This document shows, piece after piece, positions 1-7,579 of a stretch of DNA of 64,000 nucleotides. Numbering within the stretch: position 1 is the first letter of the stretch; each line of letters starts with the position of its first letter. Source of the stretch: Bacteroidales bacterium (GTDB lineage: Bacteria; Bacteroidota; Bacteroidia; Bacteroidales; UBA932); contig JAFWOY010000033.1 of the NCBI GenBank assembly GCA_017509755.1, forward strand, positions 1 through 64,000. Reading direction: 5' to 3'. The notes under the pieces are model-generated. The model was not told where the DNA came from. It searched no databases and was given only the letters and a program-made list of their open reading frames with translations. The position numbers were made by a program, and so were the translations under genes.

Positions 1-1
1 C

Positions 2-85
2 TATTACAAGGCAAATAAACCTGAAGAGATGGCCCATGTAATAGCAGAGTTGACAAACGGATGCAGGACATCCGCAACGTATTGA
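2..85 (+). CDS. C-terminal fragment of an upstream gene, unknown product
   Basis: An open frame runs in from the window edge and stops at TGA 83-85, giving 27 residues that begin YYKANKPEEMAHVIAEL. Codon composition is unremarkable, and the frame is too short to assign to a family. It could be the end of a real gene outside the window or simply chance. It is 56 bp upstream of the thioredoxin-like gene and on the same strand. Confidence 0.3.
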   Translation, partial: YYKANKPEEMAHVIAELTNGCRTSATY

Positions 86-141
86 GATAATGAACTTAAA
101 AATAGACTCAGAACTGTAAAGAAAAATCAGGACGGGTCAAA

Positions 142-747
142 ATGTCCGACAGCATATCCCGTTCCTACCTGGCAGAGCATCCGACGGTCAGTTCTTTTTA
201 CCATATATGCGAGCACCTGGAACAAGCCCGCCAGACAGGAAAGGATCTGAAACCGTGGTCAGAATTGTATGAACGTTGCTATGCCCAACGTTTTCCCGGC
301 CATCCTTATCACACGATGATCCTTGCGATGACCGGAAACCGGGTGAGCGATCCGATCCGTGATTTTACGCTGCCTGATGCGAAAGGGAAGCTGCACACAC
401 TTTCCGAACTGGTCGGCGGCAAAGTGGCTGTCGTGGATTTCTGGGCATCCTGGTGCGGCTCCTGCCGGATCCGGAGCAAGGCGCTCATACCCATCTACGA
501 GAAATACGCTGACGACGATTTCACCATTGTCGGTGTCGCCCTCGAATACAGGAACGATACCGCCTGGCGCAAAGCGCTTGACAGGGACGGCTATCCCTGG
601 ACCAATCTTCTGGCTCTTGACGCATCTCCGGCACTGAAAGCCAATCACGCCACGGTGTTCCTGCTCGACCCTGACGGCATCATCCTGGCAATCAATCCTT
701 CTGTTGAGGAACTCGACCGTCTGCTTCAGAACGCCCTGGGCCGATGA
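142..747 (+). CDS. TlpA-like thioredoxin-fold protein lacking a signal peptide (possibly 5'-truncated)
   Basis: This 201-residue protein has a thioredoxin-like domain from about residue 65 to the end, with the redox motif WASWCGSC (C105 and C108). In Bacteroidota such proteins are normally periplasmic or outer-membrane-anchored, with a signal peptide, a DUF4369 domain, a helical linker and then the TlpA domain. Here residues 1-64 resemble the helical linker only (YLAEHPTVSSFYH...), and there is neither signal peptide nor DUF4369. The frame is closed upstream by a TAG at 103-105, so no longer version can be read. It may be a decayed 5'-truncated gene or a cytoplasmic reductase. Its last 56 bp overlap the convergent LytTR gene. 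Confidence 0.7.
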   Translation: MSDSISRSYLAEHPTVSSFYHICEHLEQARQTGKDLKPWSELYERCYAQRFPGHPYHTMILAMTGNRVSDPIRDFTLPDAKGKLHTLSELVGGKVAVVDFWASWCGSCRIRSKALIPIYEKYADDDFTIVGVALEYRNDTAWRKALDRDGYPWTNLLALDASPALKANHATVFLLDPDGIILAINPSVEELDRLLQNALGR

Positions 748-1486
748 GAGGTGGGTGGACCTGCCGGACTGCATCCCGGTATTTTCGTGAGACAGGAAGT
801 GTGATGCCTCCGGCGGTCAGCGATTCGGCCGAAACCGAGGAAATGGCCGTGCGGCGTACCAGATAGGAGCGGTGGATCCGGATGAAGCCGTTTCCCAGAA
901 TCGCTTCCCATTGCGAGATGCCTGTCTTGTTGCGGAAACGGCGTCCTTCGGTAGCACAGATGGTCACTTCCCTGTCGTTCGATTCGATGAAAAGAATCTC
1001 GTCACGTTGTAGTTTGACTGGCTTCCGGTCTGAGATAAAACGTATCGGCTCCTGATTTGAGGGGAAACGTTTTTCCAGATATTCCGACAGGAAATAATCG
1101 CCCAGAACGAGCAGCAGCAGGACGAAGGACAGGAAAACCGGATTGAAGAGCAGGGACGGAAAGTCTGTTTCTTCCGTAAGAAACACGAGATTCAGCCGCT
1201 GGGAAGGATCACGCAGCCAGACAATGTAGATCAGGGCGAATATGACAAGGGCAATTTCCAGGACGAGGATGGCCACCATGACAAATACGGCGTTGAGAAT
1301 TCCTTCCTGACGTTTCTTGAAAGATATTTTTGAAAGAAAGAAACGTGCCGCCAGAGCCCCCGGCAGAAACAGAACCCCGACTAGCAGTGCCTCCTGAAAG
1401 GAATACCCCAGACTGGTCACCATCGCTGCAACCAGCAGGATGGCCAAACACCAGGCAGCAATCACAATCAGGGTTCGCTTGATCAT
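692..1486 (-). CDS. membrane-anchored LytTR-family transcription regulator
   Basis: The 264-residue protein has about four hydrophobic membrane segments (roughly residues 5-25, 31-50, 66-90 and 112-135), then a C-terminal LytTR DNA-binding domain from about residue 150 to 240. Recognisable LytTR features are RDEILFIES, FIRIHRSYLV and LPVSRKYRD. No receiver domain is present, so it is not a response regulator of a standard two-component system; membrane-anchored LytTR proteins usually sense through their membrane part or through a partner membrane protein. It is divergent from the small membrane protein at 1653, and the shared intergenic region holds a 21-bp-spaced direct repeat likely to be its operator. 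The -7 box is only 6 nt from the ATG. About 20 residues after the domain are extra and overlap the neighbouring gene. Confidence 0.85.
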   Translation of the reverse strand: MIKRTLIVIAAWCLAILLVAAMVTSLGYSFQEALLVGVLFLPGALAARFFLSKISFKKRQEGILNAVFVMVAILVLEIALVIFALIYIVWLRDPSQRLNLVFLTEETDFPSLLFNPVFLSFVLLLLVLGDYFLSEYLEKRFPSNQEPIRFISDRKPVKLQRDEILFIESNDREVTICATEGRRFRNKTGISQWEAILGNGFIRIHRSYLVRRTAISSVSAESLTAGGITLPVSRKYRDAVRQVHPPLIGPGRSEADGRVPQQKD

Positions 1487-1492
1487 TTGTTA

Positions 1493-1500
1493 CAAAGATA
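1493..1500 (-). promoter_or_regulatory. Bacteroidota -7 element for the LytTR gene
   Basis: TATCTTTG on the minus strand matches TAnnTTTG, and exactly six bases (TAACAA) separate it from the ATG. The transcription start would then fall at or next to the start codon. No good -33 TTTG is visible. Confidence 0.6.
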
Positions 1501-1533
1501 GGTTTTTTTCCGTTGCAGAAAAGTCCTATGGCC

Positions 1534-1568
1534 CTTTCAGGGGGATTTGACACACTTTCAGGGGGATT
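1534..1568. promoter_or_regulatory. 14-bp direct repeat, 21 bp apart; candidate LytTR operator
   Basis: CTTTCAGGGGGATT occurs at 1534-1547 and again, perfectly, at 1555-1568. The start-to-start distance of 21 bp is two helical turns. LytTR-family dimers are known to bind direct repeats with about this spacing. The pair lies between the divergent LytTR regulator and small membrane protein, upstream of both -7 boxes. Binding by this regulator is inferred. Confidence 0.65.
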
Positions 1569-1597
1569 CAGCAGGCAGGATTCTGTGCTTTATGCCG

Positions 1598-1605
1598 TAC
1601 CTTTG
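1598..1605 (+). promoter_or_regulatory. -7 element for the small membrane protein gene
   Basis: TACCTTTG fits TAnnTTTG. It overlaps an upstream in-frame GTG at 1605, so translation should begin at the ATG at 1653 instead. The expected -33 position carries no TTTG, consistent with a promoter that depends on an activator bound at the direct repeat. Confidence 0.6.
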
Positions 1606-1652
1606 TGGTTGAATTCTCACCACGGAACGATAAACCTTTATTTGCATTTGTC

Positions 1653-1997
1653 ATGACTCTTTTATCCTCCACTCTCCTGACGTCCCTCCCGCGACTGTTC
1701 GTAGAAGGCGGTACACTGGCAATGTCCATTCTTACAGTCCTGCTCGTCGCAATGCTCTTTGCTGCATGGAAAGCGCCGGCATGGGTAAGGAACATCGGCC
1801 GCTTCGCGTTGGCCTACAGTATTCTTCACATCTCTTTCGGCTGGTACAAAGCAGGCCTGGCCGTTGAGATTGCCAAAGATATCCATCCGGCGCTGGTCTG
1901 GGGCGGAATCAAGTGCTGCGCCATCACATTGGCCTATGGATTGATCATCTATCTGGCTTCACTGCTCATCAACACGATTCAAACGCCGCGGGCCTGA
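1653..1997 (+). CDS. small integral membrane protein, unknown function
   Basis: This 114-residue protein is almost wholly hydrophobic, with about three to four membrane segments (near residues 1-10, 22-45, 50-65 and 80-105). The ATG at 1653 is preferred over the in-frame GTG at 1605 because the latter lies inside the promoter -7 box. No family was recognised. It is divergently paired with a LytTR regulator; in Gram-positive LytTR regulatory systems a small membrane protein restrains a LytTR partner, so a similar pairing is possible here, but this is inference from gene order only. Confidence 0.7.
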   Translation: MTLLSSTLLTSLPRLFVEGGTLAMSILTVLLVAMLFAAWKAPAWVRNIGRFALAYSILHISFGWYKAGLAVEIAKDIHPALVWGGIKCCAITLAYGLIIYLASLLINTIQTPRA

Positions 1998-2014
1998 AGT
2001 CCCCAAGGGGCCAG

Positions 2015-3301
2015 TCACCTGACACGGCAAAACGTTGTCCGCCGGGCGGGTATTGTGAAGCGGTCTATGACCTGGGCATATTGGTCGTAAACGCTTACGC
2101 GCATTTGGCGGGCATCGACTTCGATGTTGGAGGCGCAACTGATTCCTTCGTCGATCAGGTCGATGACTTTGGCATAGCGGGTCTTGTTTTCCAGCATCGT
2201 GCTGTCGGGCCGGCGCTTCTTGTCACCGCTGGAGCCCATGTCCAGGTAGAATGTGCCGCCCTCCATGGGATTGGTCCGGGAGAAGATGTGGTCGTGGCCG
2301 CTCAGGACCAGATCGACCTGGTATTGCTGGAAGATCGGAGCCCACTGCGGCCGGATGTTCTGGGCAACGGCCTCGTCCACAAAGTCGGAACCATAGACGG
2401 ACTTGTGCATGAAGACGACCAGGTACTGGTAGGTTCCCTTCAGGCGGTCCATCGTTTCCCGGAACCAGGCGGCTTCTTCGTCGAAACGCGCACCGGCGGC
2501 GATGTCCGAGTTGTTCATATCGAGCGCTACGAACAACACGTTGTTGTAGTAGAAATAGTAGGAACTGCCGGGACTGGTCGGGCAGCCGTTGTCGGGGAAA
2601 TGGAACAGGTTGACGAAGGTATAGGGCTTGTCGTATTGCGGATAACCGTCATTGACCCGGTCGCAGGCCCAATAGGCATGGTCGCCCGGCGAGGCGGCAT
2701 AGACGAAGTCGCGAAAGACCTCGTTGTCAAGCAGGAAAGTCCATTCATATTCGTTGCCCGCTACATCGACGTGGTCGCCGCTGCAGACCACCAGCGACGG
2801 ATCACCGGCGATTTCTTTCATGGTCTGGATCAGCGGCAGGGTCACGGGGTTCTCCCGGTGCTGGAAATCGGTAAAGGCGACGAAGTTCCAGGGCCCTTTC
2901 TCTCCCGAAGTCTTGAAACGGCGGGCATCGGTTTTGGTTTTGCCTGCGACGATCTTATAGATATAGCGTGTGTCGGATTTCAGGCCGGAGAGTGTGGCGT
3001 AGCACACATACCTTTCTTTCGTGTAGAACGTGGATTCCGTGGAGGTGTTTTCTATGCCGACAGTGCTCCATTTCCGGCAGACCGGTTTGATCTTTTTCGC
3101 TTTCCGGAAAGTGCTGTCTTCCGCTTGGGCCACCAGGACATAACTGTCCGGCCGGTTGCAATGGTAGTTGACCGTCACGCCTGTCGAGGAGTCCTCGCAG
3201 ACGGTTGTCACGATGTGGTAGATTTCGTCGTCCGTTGTTGTCGTGCACTGAAGCAAACACAGGGCGCTGAGGAGGAAGAGAAAGCGTTTCAATTGTTTCA
3301 T
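2015..3301 (-). CDS. metallophosphoesterase lipoprotein, purple-acid-phosphatase-like
   Basis: A 428-residue lipoprotein: signal peptide with lipobox ending LLQC (C19), a fibronectin-like purple acid phosphatase N-terminal domain (about residues 25-130), then a calcineurin-like phosphoesterase domain. Metal-binding motifs are present in order: FTDFQH, SGDHVD, the GNH-equivalent GDHAYW, FMHK and SGHDH. It should hydrolyse phosphate esters on the cell surface or in the periplasm; substrate unknown. It follows truB by 32 bp on the same strand and may be co-transcribed with rpiB and truB. Confidence 0.85.
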   Translation of the reverse strand: MKQLKRFLFLLSALCLLQCTTTTDDEIYHIVTTVCEDSSTGVTVNYHCNRPDSYVLVAQAEDSTFRKAKKIKPVCRKWSTVGIENTSTESTFYTKERYVCYATLSGLKSDTRYIYKIVAGKTKTDARRFKTSGEKGPWNFVAFTDFQHRENPVTLPLIQTMKEIAGDPSLVVCSGDHVDVAGNEYEWTFLLDNEVFRDFVYAASPGDHAYWACDRVNDGYPQYDKPYTFVNLFHFPDNGCPTSPGSSYYFYYNNVLFVALDMNNSDIAAGARFDEEAAWFRETMDRLKGTYQYLVVFMHKSVYGSDFVDEAVAQNIRPQWAPIFQQYQVDLVLSGHDHIFSRTNPMEGGTFYLDMGSSGDKKRRPDSTMLENKTRYAKVIDLIDEGISCASNIEVDARQMRVSVYDQYAQVIDRFTIPARRTTFCRVR

Positions 3302-3335
3302 GGCGGTTTGGCGGAAGGGACAGAGGAAAAAGAAC

Positions 3336-4103
3336 TTAGAGCCGGAAGTCGCCGGAGGCGGTGCGGCGCAGGGCGGTCAGGTAGGCGCCGGAGCCGAGGG
3401 CCAGGCCCAGGTCGCGGGCCAGGGAACGGATATAGGTTCCGCGGGAACAGCGGATGCGCAGCCGCGCGGCGGGGCGGGTACCGTCGGTGACACTCGAGGT
3501 GTGGTAGTTGTGCACGTGGCGGACGACGGCATCGACTGTATAGCCGTCGCTTTCCATCGTGTTGTGCTGCGTAAAGGATTCCAGCACGATGTCGTAGATT
3601 TCGATGGGATTGGTGCGCAATTCCAGTGGTTCGCCGCTGCGGGCATACTCGTAGGCCCGCAGGCCGTTTACGATTTTGGCGGAAAAGACAGGGGGCACCT
3701 GGTCCTGCAGACCGATAAAAGCGGGCAGGACGGCGCGGACCGCCGCCTCGTCGATGTGCTCGTAGGGGAAATACTGGTCGATCGGCTGCTCCAGGTCGTA
3801 AGAAGCCGTCGTGGCGCCGAATTCAACGGTCGCCACATATTCCTTTTCGGACGCCTGCAGTACCTCCGCAAGCTTCGTGGCCTTGCCGATGCACACAAGT
3901 AGCAAGCCCGTGGCGAGCGGGTCGAGTGTGCCGGCATGGCCGACTTTCAGCTTGCGGAGGCCAAAATGCTTCTGCAGGGTGAATTTGCATTTGCGCACGA
4001 GGTCGGCGGATGTCCAGCGGTAGGGTTTGTCGAAAGGAATGACAATCCCGTCGGGATAATCCGCCAGGTCGTGCGAGAGATGCGTCTCGAAGTAGGAGGC
4101 CAT
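3336..4103 (-). CDS. truB: tRNA pseudouridine(55) synthase TruB
   Basis: The 255-residue enzyme makes pseudouridine at position 55 in the T-loop of tRNAs. The catalytic aspartate is in GHAGTLDPLATGLL, and the N-terminal IPFDKPYRWTSADLV and the C-terminal RCSRGTYIRSLARDLG are typical of TruB. The frame is open much further upstream into rpiB, but the ATG at 4103 is chosen: it is the first that yields family length and lies 19 bp after the rpiB stop, preceded by GAAGAG. It sits between rpiB and a phosphoesterase gene. Confidence 0.95.
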   Translation of the reverse strand: MASYFETHLSHDLADYPDGIVIPFDKPYRWTSADLVRKCKFTLQKHFGLRKLKVGHAGTLDPLATGLLLVCIGKATKLAEVLQASEKEYVATVEFGATTASYDLEQPIDQYFPYEHIDEAAVRAVLPAFIGLQDQVPPVFSAKIVNGLRAYEYARSGEPLELRTNPIEIYDIVLESFTQHNTMESDGYTVDAVVRHVHNYHTSSVTDGTRPAARLRIRCSRGTYIRSLARDLGLALGSGAYLTALRRTASGDFRL

Positions 4104-4122
4104 CTCTTCGACGGGGCAACCG

Positions 4123-4554
4123 TCAAGCACAAGATATCTTGTCGATGCGGCGTTGGTGTCTTCCACCTTCAAATTCGGTTTCAAGCCAGGTCTTGACGAT
4201 AAGCCGGGCCATGGTAAGTGTGATGAAACGGGCGGGCATGACCAGCACGTTGGCGTTGTTGTGCTGCTTGACCAGCGCGCCGATGTCGCGGTTCCAGGCC
4301 AGGCCGGCACGGATACCCTTGTGATGGTTGAGGGTCATGGCCATGCCGTTGCCGGTGCCGCAGAGGGCGATGCCTTTGTCCACCTCGCCTTTCTCGATGC
4401 CCTCGGCAAGGGCATGGGCGAAATCCGGATAATCGACGCTGGCCGTGCCATGCGTCCCATAGTCTACGACGGAATAGCCTTTCCGCCGCAGGTAAGCGAT
4501 CAGCGCCTGTTTATAGTCATAACCGGCATGATCGGAAGCGAAGCCAATTCTCAT
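4123..4554 (-). CDS. rpiB: ribose 5-phosphate isomerase B
   Basis: A 143-residue RpiB/LacA/LacB-family sugar-phosphate isomerase that interconverts ribose 5-phosphate and ribulose 5-phosphate in the pentose phosphate pathway. It shows SDHAG near the N-terminus, ALCGTGNGMAM with the catalytic-type cysteine, and the conserved NANVLVMPARF region. Length is normal for the family. It is the first gene of the rpiB-truB-phosphoesterase set; upstream lies the first copy of the structured repeat. No clear -7 box was found in front of it. Confidence 0.95.
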   Translation of the reverse strand: MRIGFASDHAGYDYKQALIAYLRRKGYSVVDYGTHGTASVDYPDFAHALAEGIEKGEVDKGIALCGTGNGMAMTLNHHKGIRAGLAWNRDIGALVKQHNNANVLVMPARFITLTMARLIVKTWLETEFEGGRHQRRIDKISCA

Positions 4555-4615
4555 AGAAAGTTTTTTTAGAGTCAGTTAAGAACAGGATCAATAAGCTCCA
4601 TAACGAATGACGGGA

Positions 4616-4763
4616 GGATTGCGCTATCAGCGCGGGTGGGTTATTGCTCCCGGAACCATGCCACCCTCGGCATTGTAAGAGGGAGGGGCCCGCCGCGAAG
4701 CGGTGGGAGGGGTCGCGCGGAGCGCGACGTTCCGGGAGCAAAACCCAGAGCGCAGCGCAATCC
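4616..4763. repeat. structured inverted-repeat element, copy 1
   Basis: Outer arms GGATTGCGCT (4616-4625) and AGCGCAATCC (4754-4763) are perfect complements. Inner arms TGCTCCCGGAAC (4645-4656) and GTTCCGGGAGCA (4729-4740) are also perfect, with partially paired sequence between. They enclose a 69-nt GC-rich core (4660-4728) that contains two small perfect or near-perfect hairpins: CCCGCCGC-GAA-GCGGTGGG with one G-T pair, and GTCGCGC-GGA-GCGCGAC. The core recurs, inverted, at 21486-21552 with different arms. It lies between gltX and rpiB, both minus strand. Confidence 0.85.
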
Positions 4764-4778
4764 GTTATTCGATGATAG

Positions 4779-6332
4779 TTATTTCAATGAACCGATACCC
4801 TCGTCAACCCGGCGAAGGACCTCTTCTTTGCCCAGGATGGCCATGATGTCGGCGACGCCGGGGCCGACCGACTTGCCGACCAGGAAGAGACGCAGCGTGT
4901 TCATGACCTTGCCCATCGGCCAGGCGTTTTCACGGATGAGGCCTTCAACCGATTCGCCGACGTGTTCCTTGGTAAAGGAATCGAGCGAAGCGATGAAGGC
5001 GCGGACCTGCGGCAGGATCGTCGGGATGTCATCTTTCCAGAACTTCGCCACGGCCGCCGGATCATAGGAGGCAGGTGCTTCGAAGAAGAAGGCCGTCGCC
5101 TCGCGGAATTCGGTGGGGAAGTGGACGCGTTCCCGCATCAGTTCGAGCACATGGCCGATGTATTCGTCGGAGAAAGATGCGATCCGGTCTCCTTCGGAGG
5201 CCCGGAAATCGGCCACCAATTGCGCGGTGGACCGCATCCGCAAATATTCCTGGTTGAACCATTTCGCCTTGTCCGGATTGAAACGGGCCCCCGACTTGAC
5301 GACACGTTCCAGCGAGAACACCTTCACGAGTTCCTCGAGCGAGAAGATCTCCTGCTCCGTGCCCGGATTCCATCCCAGGAAAGCCAGCATGTTGACAAAC
5401 GCCTCGGGATAGTAGCCGTCCTCGCGGTAGCCGCGCGACACCTCGCCTTCGGCATTGACCCAGCGAAGCGGGAACACCGGGAAACCCAGCCGGTCTCCGT
5501 CCCGTTTCGAGAGTTTGCCTTTTCCGTCCGGTTTGAGCAGCAAAGAAAGGTGCGCGAAGCGCGGCTGCGAATCCTGCCAGCCGAAAGCCTCATACAGCAG
5601 ATAGTGCAAGGGCAGGGAAGGGAGCCATTCCTCGCCGCGGATGACCTCCGTGATCTCCATCAGATGGTCATCCACGATGTTGGCCAGGTGGTAGGTCGGC
5701 AACTCGTCGGCACGCTTCCAGAGCACCTTGTCGTCGAGCGTATTGCTGTTGACTTCGATGTGGCCGCGGATCAGGTCGTCCATCGCCACGACCCGGTTTT
5801 CCGGAATCTTGAAGCGGATGGTCCAGCCCGTTTCAGAGGCCACGCGGCGGGCCACCTCGTCGGCAGGGAGCGTCAGTGAGTTGCAAAGCGAACCACGCGT
5901 CTCCCAGTTGTATGTGAATGTCTTTTTCTCTGCTTCCGCGGCGGTCCGGAGCGCAGCCAGTTCCTCGGCCGTGTCGAAAGCATAGTAGGCGTACCCCTTT
6001 TCGATCAATTCTTCCGCATACTTGCGGTAGATGCCGCGGCGCTGCGACTGGCGATAGGGCGCATGGGGATGCTGCGCGGAAGCTACCTCTACGACATGCC
6101 CGTCGGCATCCACGCCCTCATCCGGAAAGATACCGCACCAGCGGAGGCTCTCGATGATGTATTCCTCGGCGCCCGGCACGAAACGCTGGGAGTCGGTGTC
6201 TTCAATCCGGAGGATGAAATCGCCGCCGGCCTGTTTGGCATACAGATAATTATAGAGCGCCGTACGGACACCGCCCATGTGGAGCGGTCCGGTCGGGCTG
6301 GGGGCAAAGCGGACTCTGCGTCTTTTCTCCAT
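4779..6332 (-). CDS. gltX: glutamyl-tRNA synthetase
   Basis: A 517-residue class I aminoacyl-tRNA synthetase charging tRNA-Glu. The HIGH signature appears as PTGPLHMGGVRTALYNYLYA and the KMSKS signature as GKLSKRDGDRLG. RIEDTDSQR is also typical. It begins directly after the ftsZ stop (2 bp gap), so it is probably transcribed at the end of the dcw cluster. Length is slightly above the usual 480-510. Confidence 0.97.
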   Translation of the reverse strand: MEKRRRVRFAPSPTGPLHMGGVRTALYNYLYAKQAGGDFILRIEDTDSQRFVPGAEEYIIESLRWCGIFPDEGVDADGHVVEVASAQHPHAPYRQSQRRGIYRKYAEELIEKGYAYYAFDTAEELAALRTAAEAEKKTFTYNWETRGSLCNSLTLPADEVARRVASETGWTIRFKIPENRVVAMDDLIRGHIEVNSNTLDDKVLWKRADELPTYHLANIVDDHLMEITEVIRGEEWLPSLPLHYLLYEAFGWQDSQPRFAHLSLLLKPDGKGKLSKRDGDRLGFPVFPLRWVNAEGEVSRGYREDGYYPEAFVNMLAFLGWNPGTEQEIFSLEELVKVFSLERVVKSGARFNPDKAKWFNQEYLRMRSTAQLVADFRASEGDRIASFSDEYIGHVLELMRERVHFPTEFREATAFFFEAPASYDPAAVAKFWKDDIPTILPQVRAFIASLDSFTKEHVGESVEGLIRENAWPMGKVMNTLRLFLVGKSVGPGVADIMAILGKEEVLRRVDEGIGSLK

Positions 6333-6334
6333 GG

Positions 6335-7576
6335 CTATGCTTCGTTTGCAGGGGTTTCCTTGATGTTGAGCATCCGTTCGCGGCGTACGTAGGCCGGCTC
6401 ATCTTCCAGTTCCTTGATCAGCCGCACGTCGTCGACAATCAGGGCCGGGATGCCGGTGACACGTTGTTTGTTGAGCAGCTTGCCGTTGTCGGGAGCCACC
6501 GGACGGCCTTTCCGGCGGCTCTTGAACAGATCCTGGCCGTATTTGACCTCGATGCGGTTGCCCCGGTTGATCTCGCTCTCGTCGATGACGGGCAACTGCC
6601 ACATTTCGAAGCCCGTGGCGATGATCGTCACGCTGATCTTGCCGCCCATCTCCTCGTCGAATACGATACCGCGCTTGAAGTTGATGGTCGCGCCGGTATA
6701 TTGCGAGGTGAAGTCCATGATCTGGGAGAGTTCTTCGGTCTGGAAGCCGATCTCGTCGTCGGAACTGGCCGTGATGTTGATCAAGGCATTCTTGACGCTG
6801 TCGAGCTTGAGGTCGTTCAGGAGCGGCGAATTGAGGGCCTGTTCCACTGCCTTGACGGCACGGTCCTCGCCTTCGGCTTCGCCGATACCCATGATGGCCA
6901 CGCCGCTGTTCTGCATCACCTTCTTCACGTCGGCGAAGTCCACGTTGATGTAGCCGCTGCTGGTGATGATCTCCGCGATGCTCTTGACGGCCGTAGCCAG
7001 CACCTCGTCGGCTTTCGAGAAAGCCTTCTTGATGCCCATCTTGCCGTAGAGCTGGTAGAGTTTCTGGTTGTCGATCACCAGGATGCTGTCCACATGCTTG
7101 CTCAGTTCCTTGATGCCTTCGACGGCCCGGTAGAGTGCCTCTTTTCCTTCATCCCGGAACGGAACCGTCACGACGGCGACCGTCAGTTTTCCCATCTCCT
7201 TGGCCATCTTGGCCACGAGCGGCGCGGCGCCGGTGCCGGTACCGCCACCCATGCCGCAGGTGACGAATACCATCTGCGTGTCGCCTTCAAAGAATTTCGC
7301 AATCTCGTCAATCGACTCTTCGGCAGCCTTGCGTCCGATCAGGTAATCGGTGCCGGCGCCCAGGCCTTTGGTCAGGACCGGGCCGATCTGGAGCTTGGTG
7401 GGGACGGGACTGCTTTGGAGTGCCTGTACGTCGGTGTTGCAGACCACGAAATCGACATCCTTGAGTCCAAGGGAGTACATATACGATACGGCATTGTTGC
7501 CACCGCCGCCCACACCGACGACCGTGATGATGTTGCCGCGCTTTTCCCAGCTGGTAGGGATCAAATCTGCATCCAT
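6335..7576 (-). CDS. ftsZ: cell division protein FtsZ
   Basis: The 413-residue tubulin-like GTPase forms the cytokinetic ring. N-terminal GVGGGGNNAVSYM and the tubulin signature GMGGGTGTGAAPL bind GTP, and NVDFADVKKVM is in the conserved core. The C-terminal linker is short, and the last stretch (AYVRRERMLNI) is the likely tail that contacts FtsA, as in other Bacteroidota. It follows ftsA by 3 bp and precedes gltX by 2 bp. Confidence 0.97.
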   Translation of the reverse strand: MDADLIPTSWEKRGNIITVVGVGGGGNNAVSYMYSLGLKDVDFVVCNTDVQALQSSPVPTKLQIGPVLTKGLGAGTDYLIGRKAAEESIDEIAKFFEGDTQMVFVTCGMGGGTGTGAAPLVAKMAKEMGKLTVAVVTVPFRDEGKEALYRAVEGIKELSKHVDSILVIDNQKLYQLYGKMGIKKAFSKADEVLATAVKSIAEIITSSGYINVDFADVKKVMQNSGVAIMGIGEAEGEDRAVKAVEQALNSPLLNDLKLDSVKNALINITASSDDEIGFQTEELSQIMDFTSQYTGATINFKRGIVFDEEMGGKISVTIIATGFEMWQLPVIDESEINRGNRIEVKYGQDLFKSRRKGRPVAPDNGKLLNKQRVTGIPALIVDDVRLIKELEDEPAYVRRERMLNIKETPANEA

Positions 7577-7579
7577 GGC

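Noticed and set aside
1913..3490. A 525-codon plus-strand frame covering the phosphoesterase gene
   Set aside because: The minus-strand protein has a lipobox and full metal-binding motifs; the plus-strand frame has neither a fold nor a plausible start.
4616..4763. Structured repeat considered as an insertion-sequence end or RAYT-linked REP
   Set aside because: No transposase gene is nearby and the typical GTAG-type REP head is absent; kept as an unclassified repeat.
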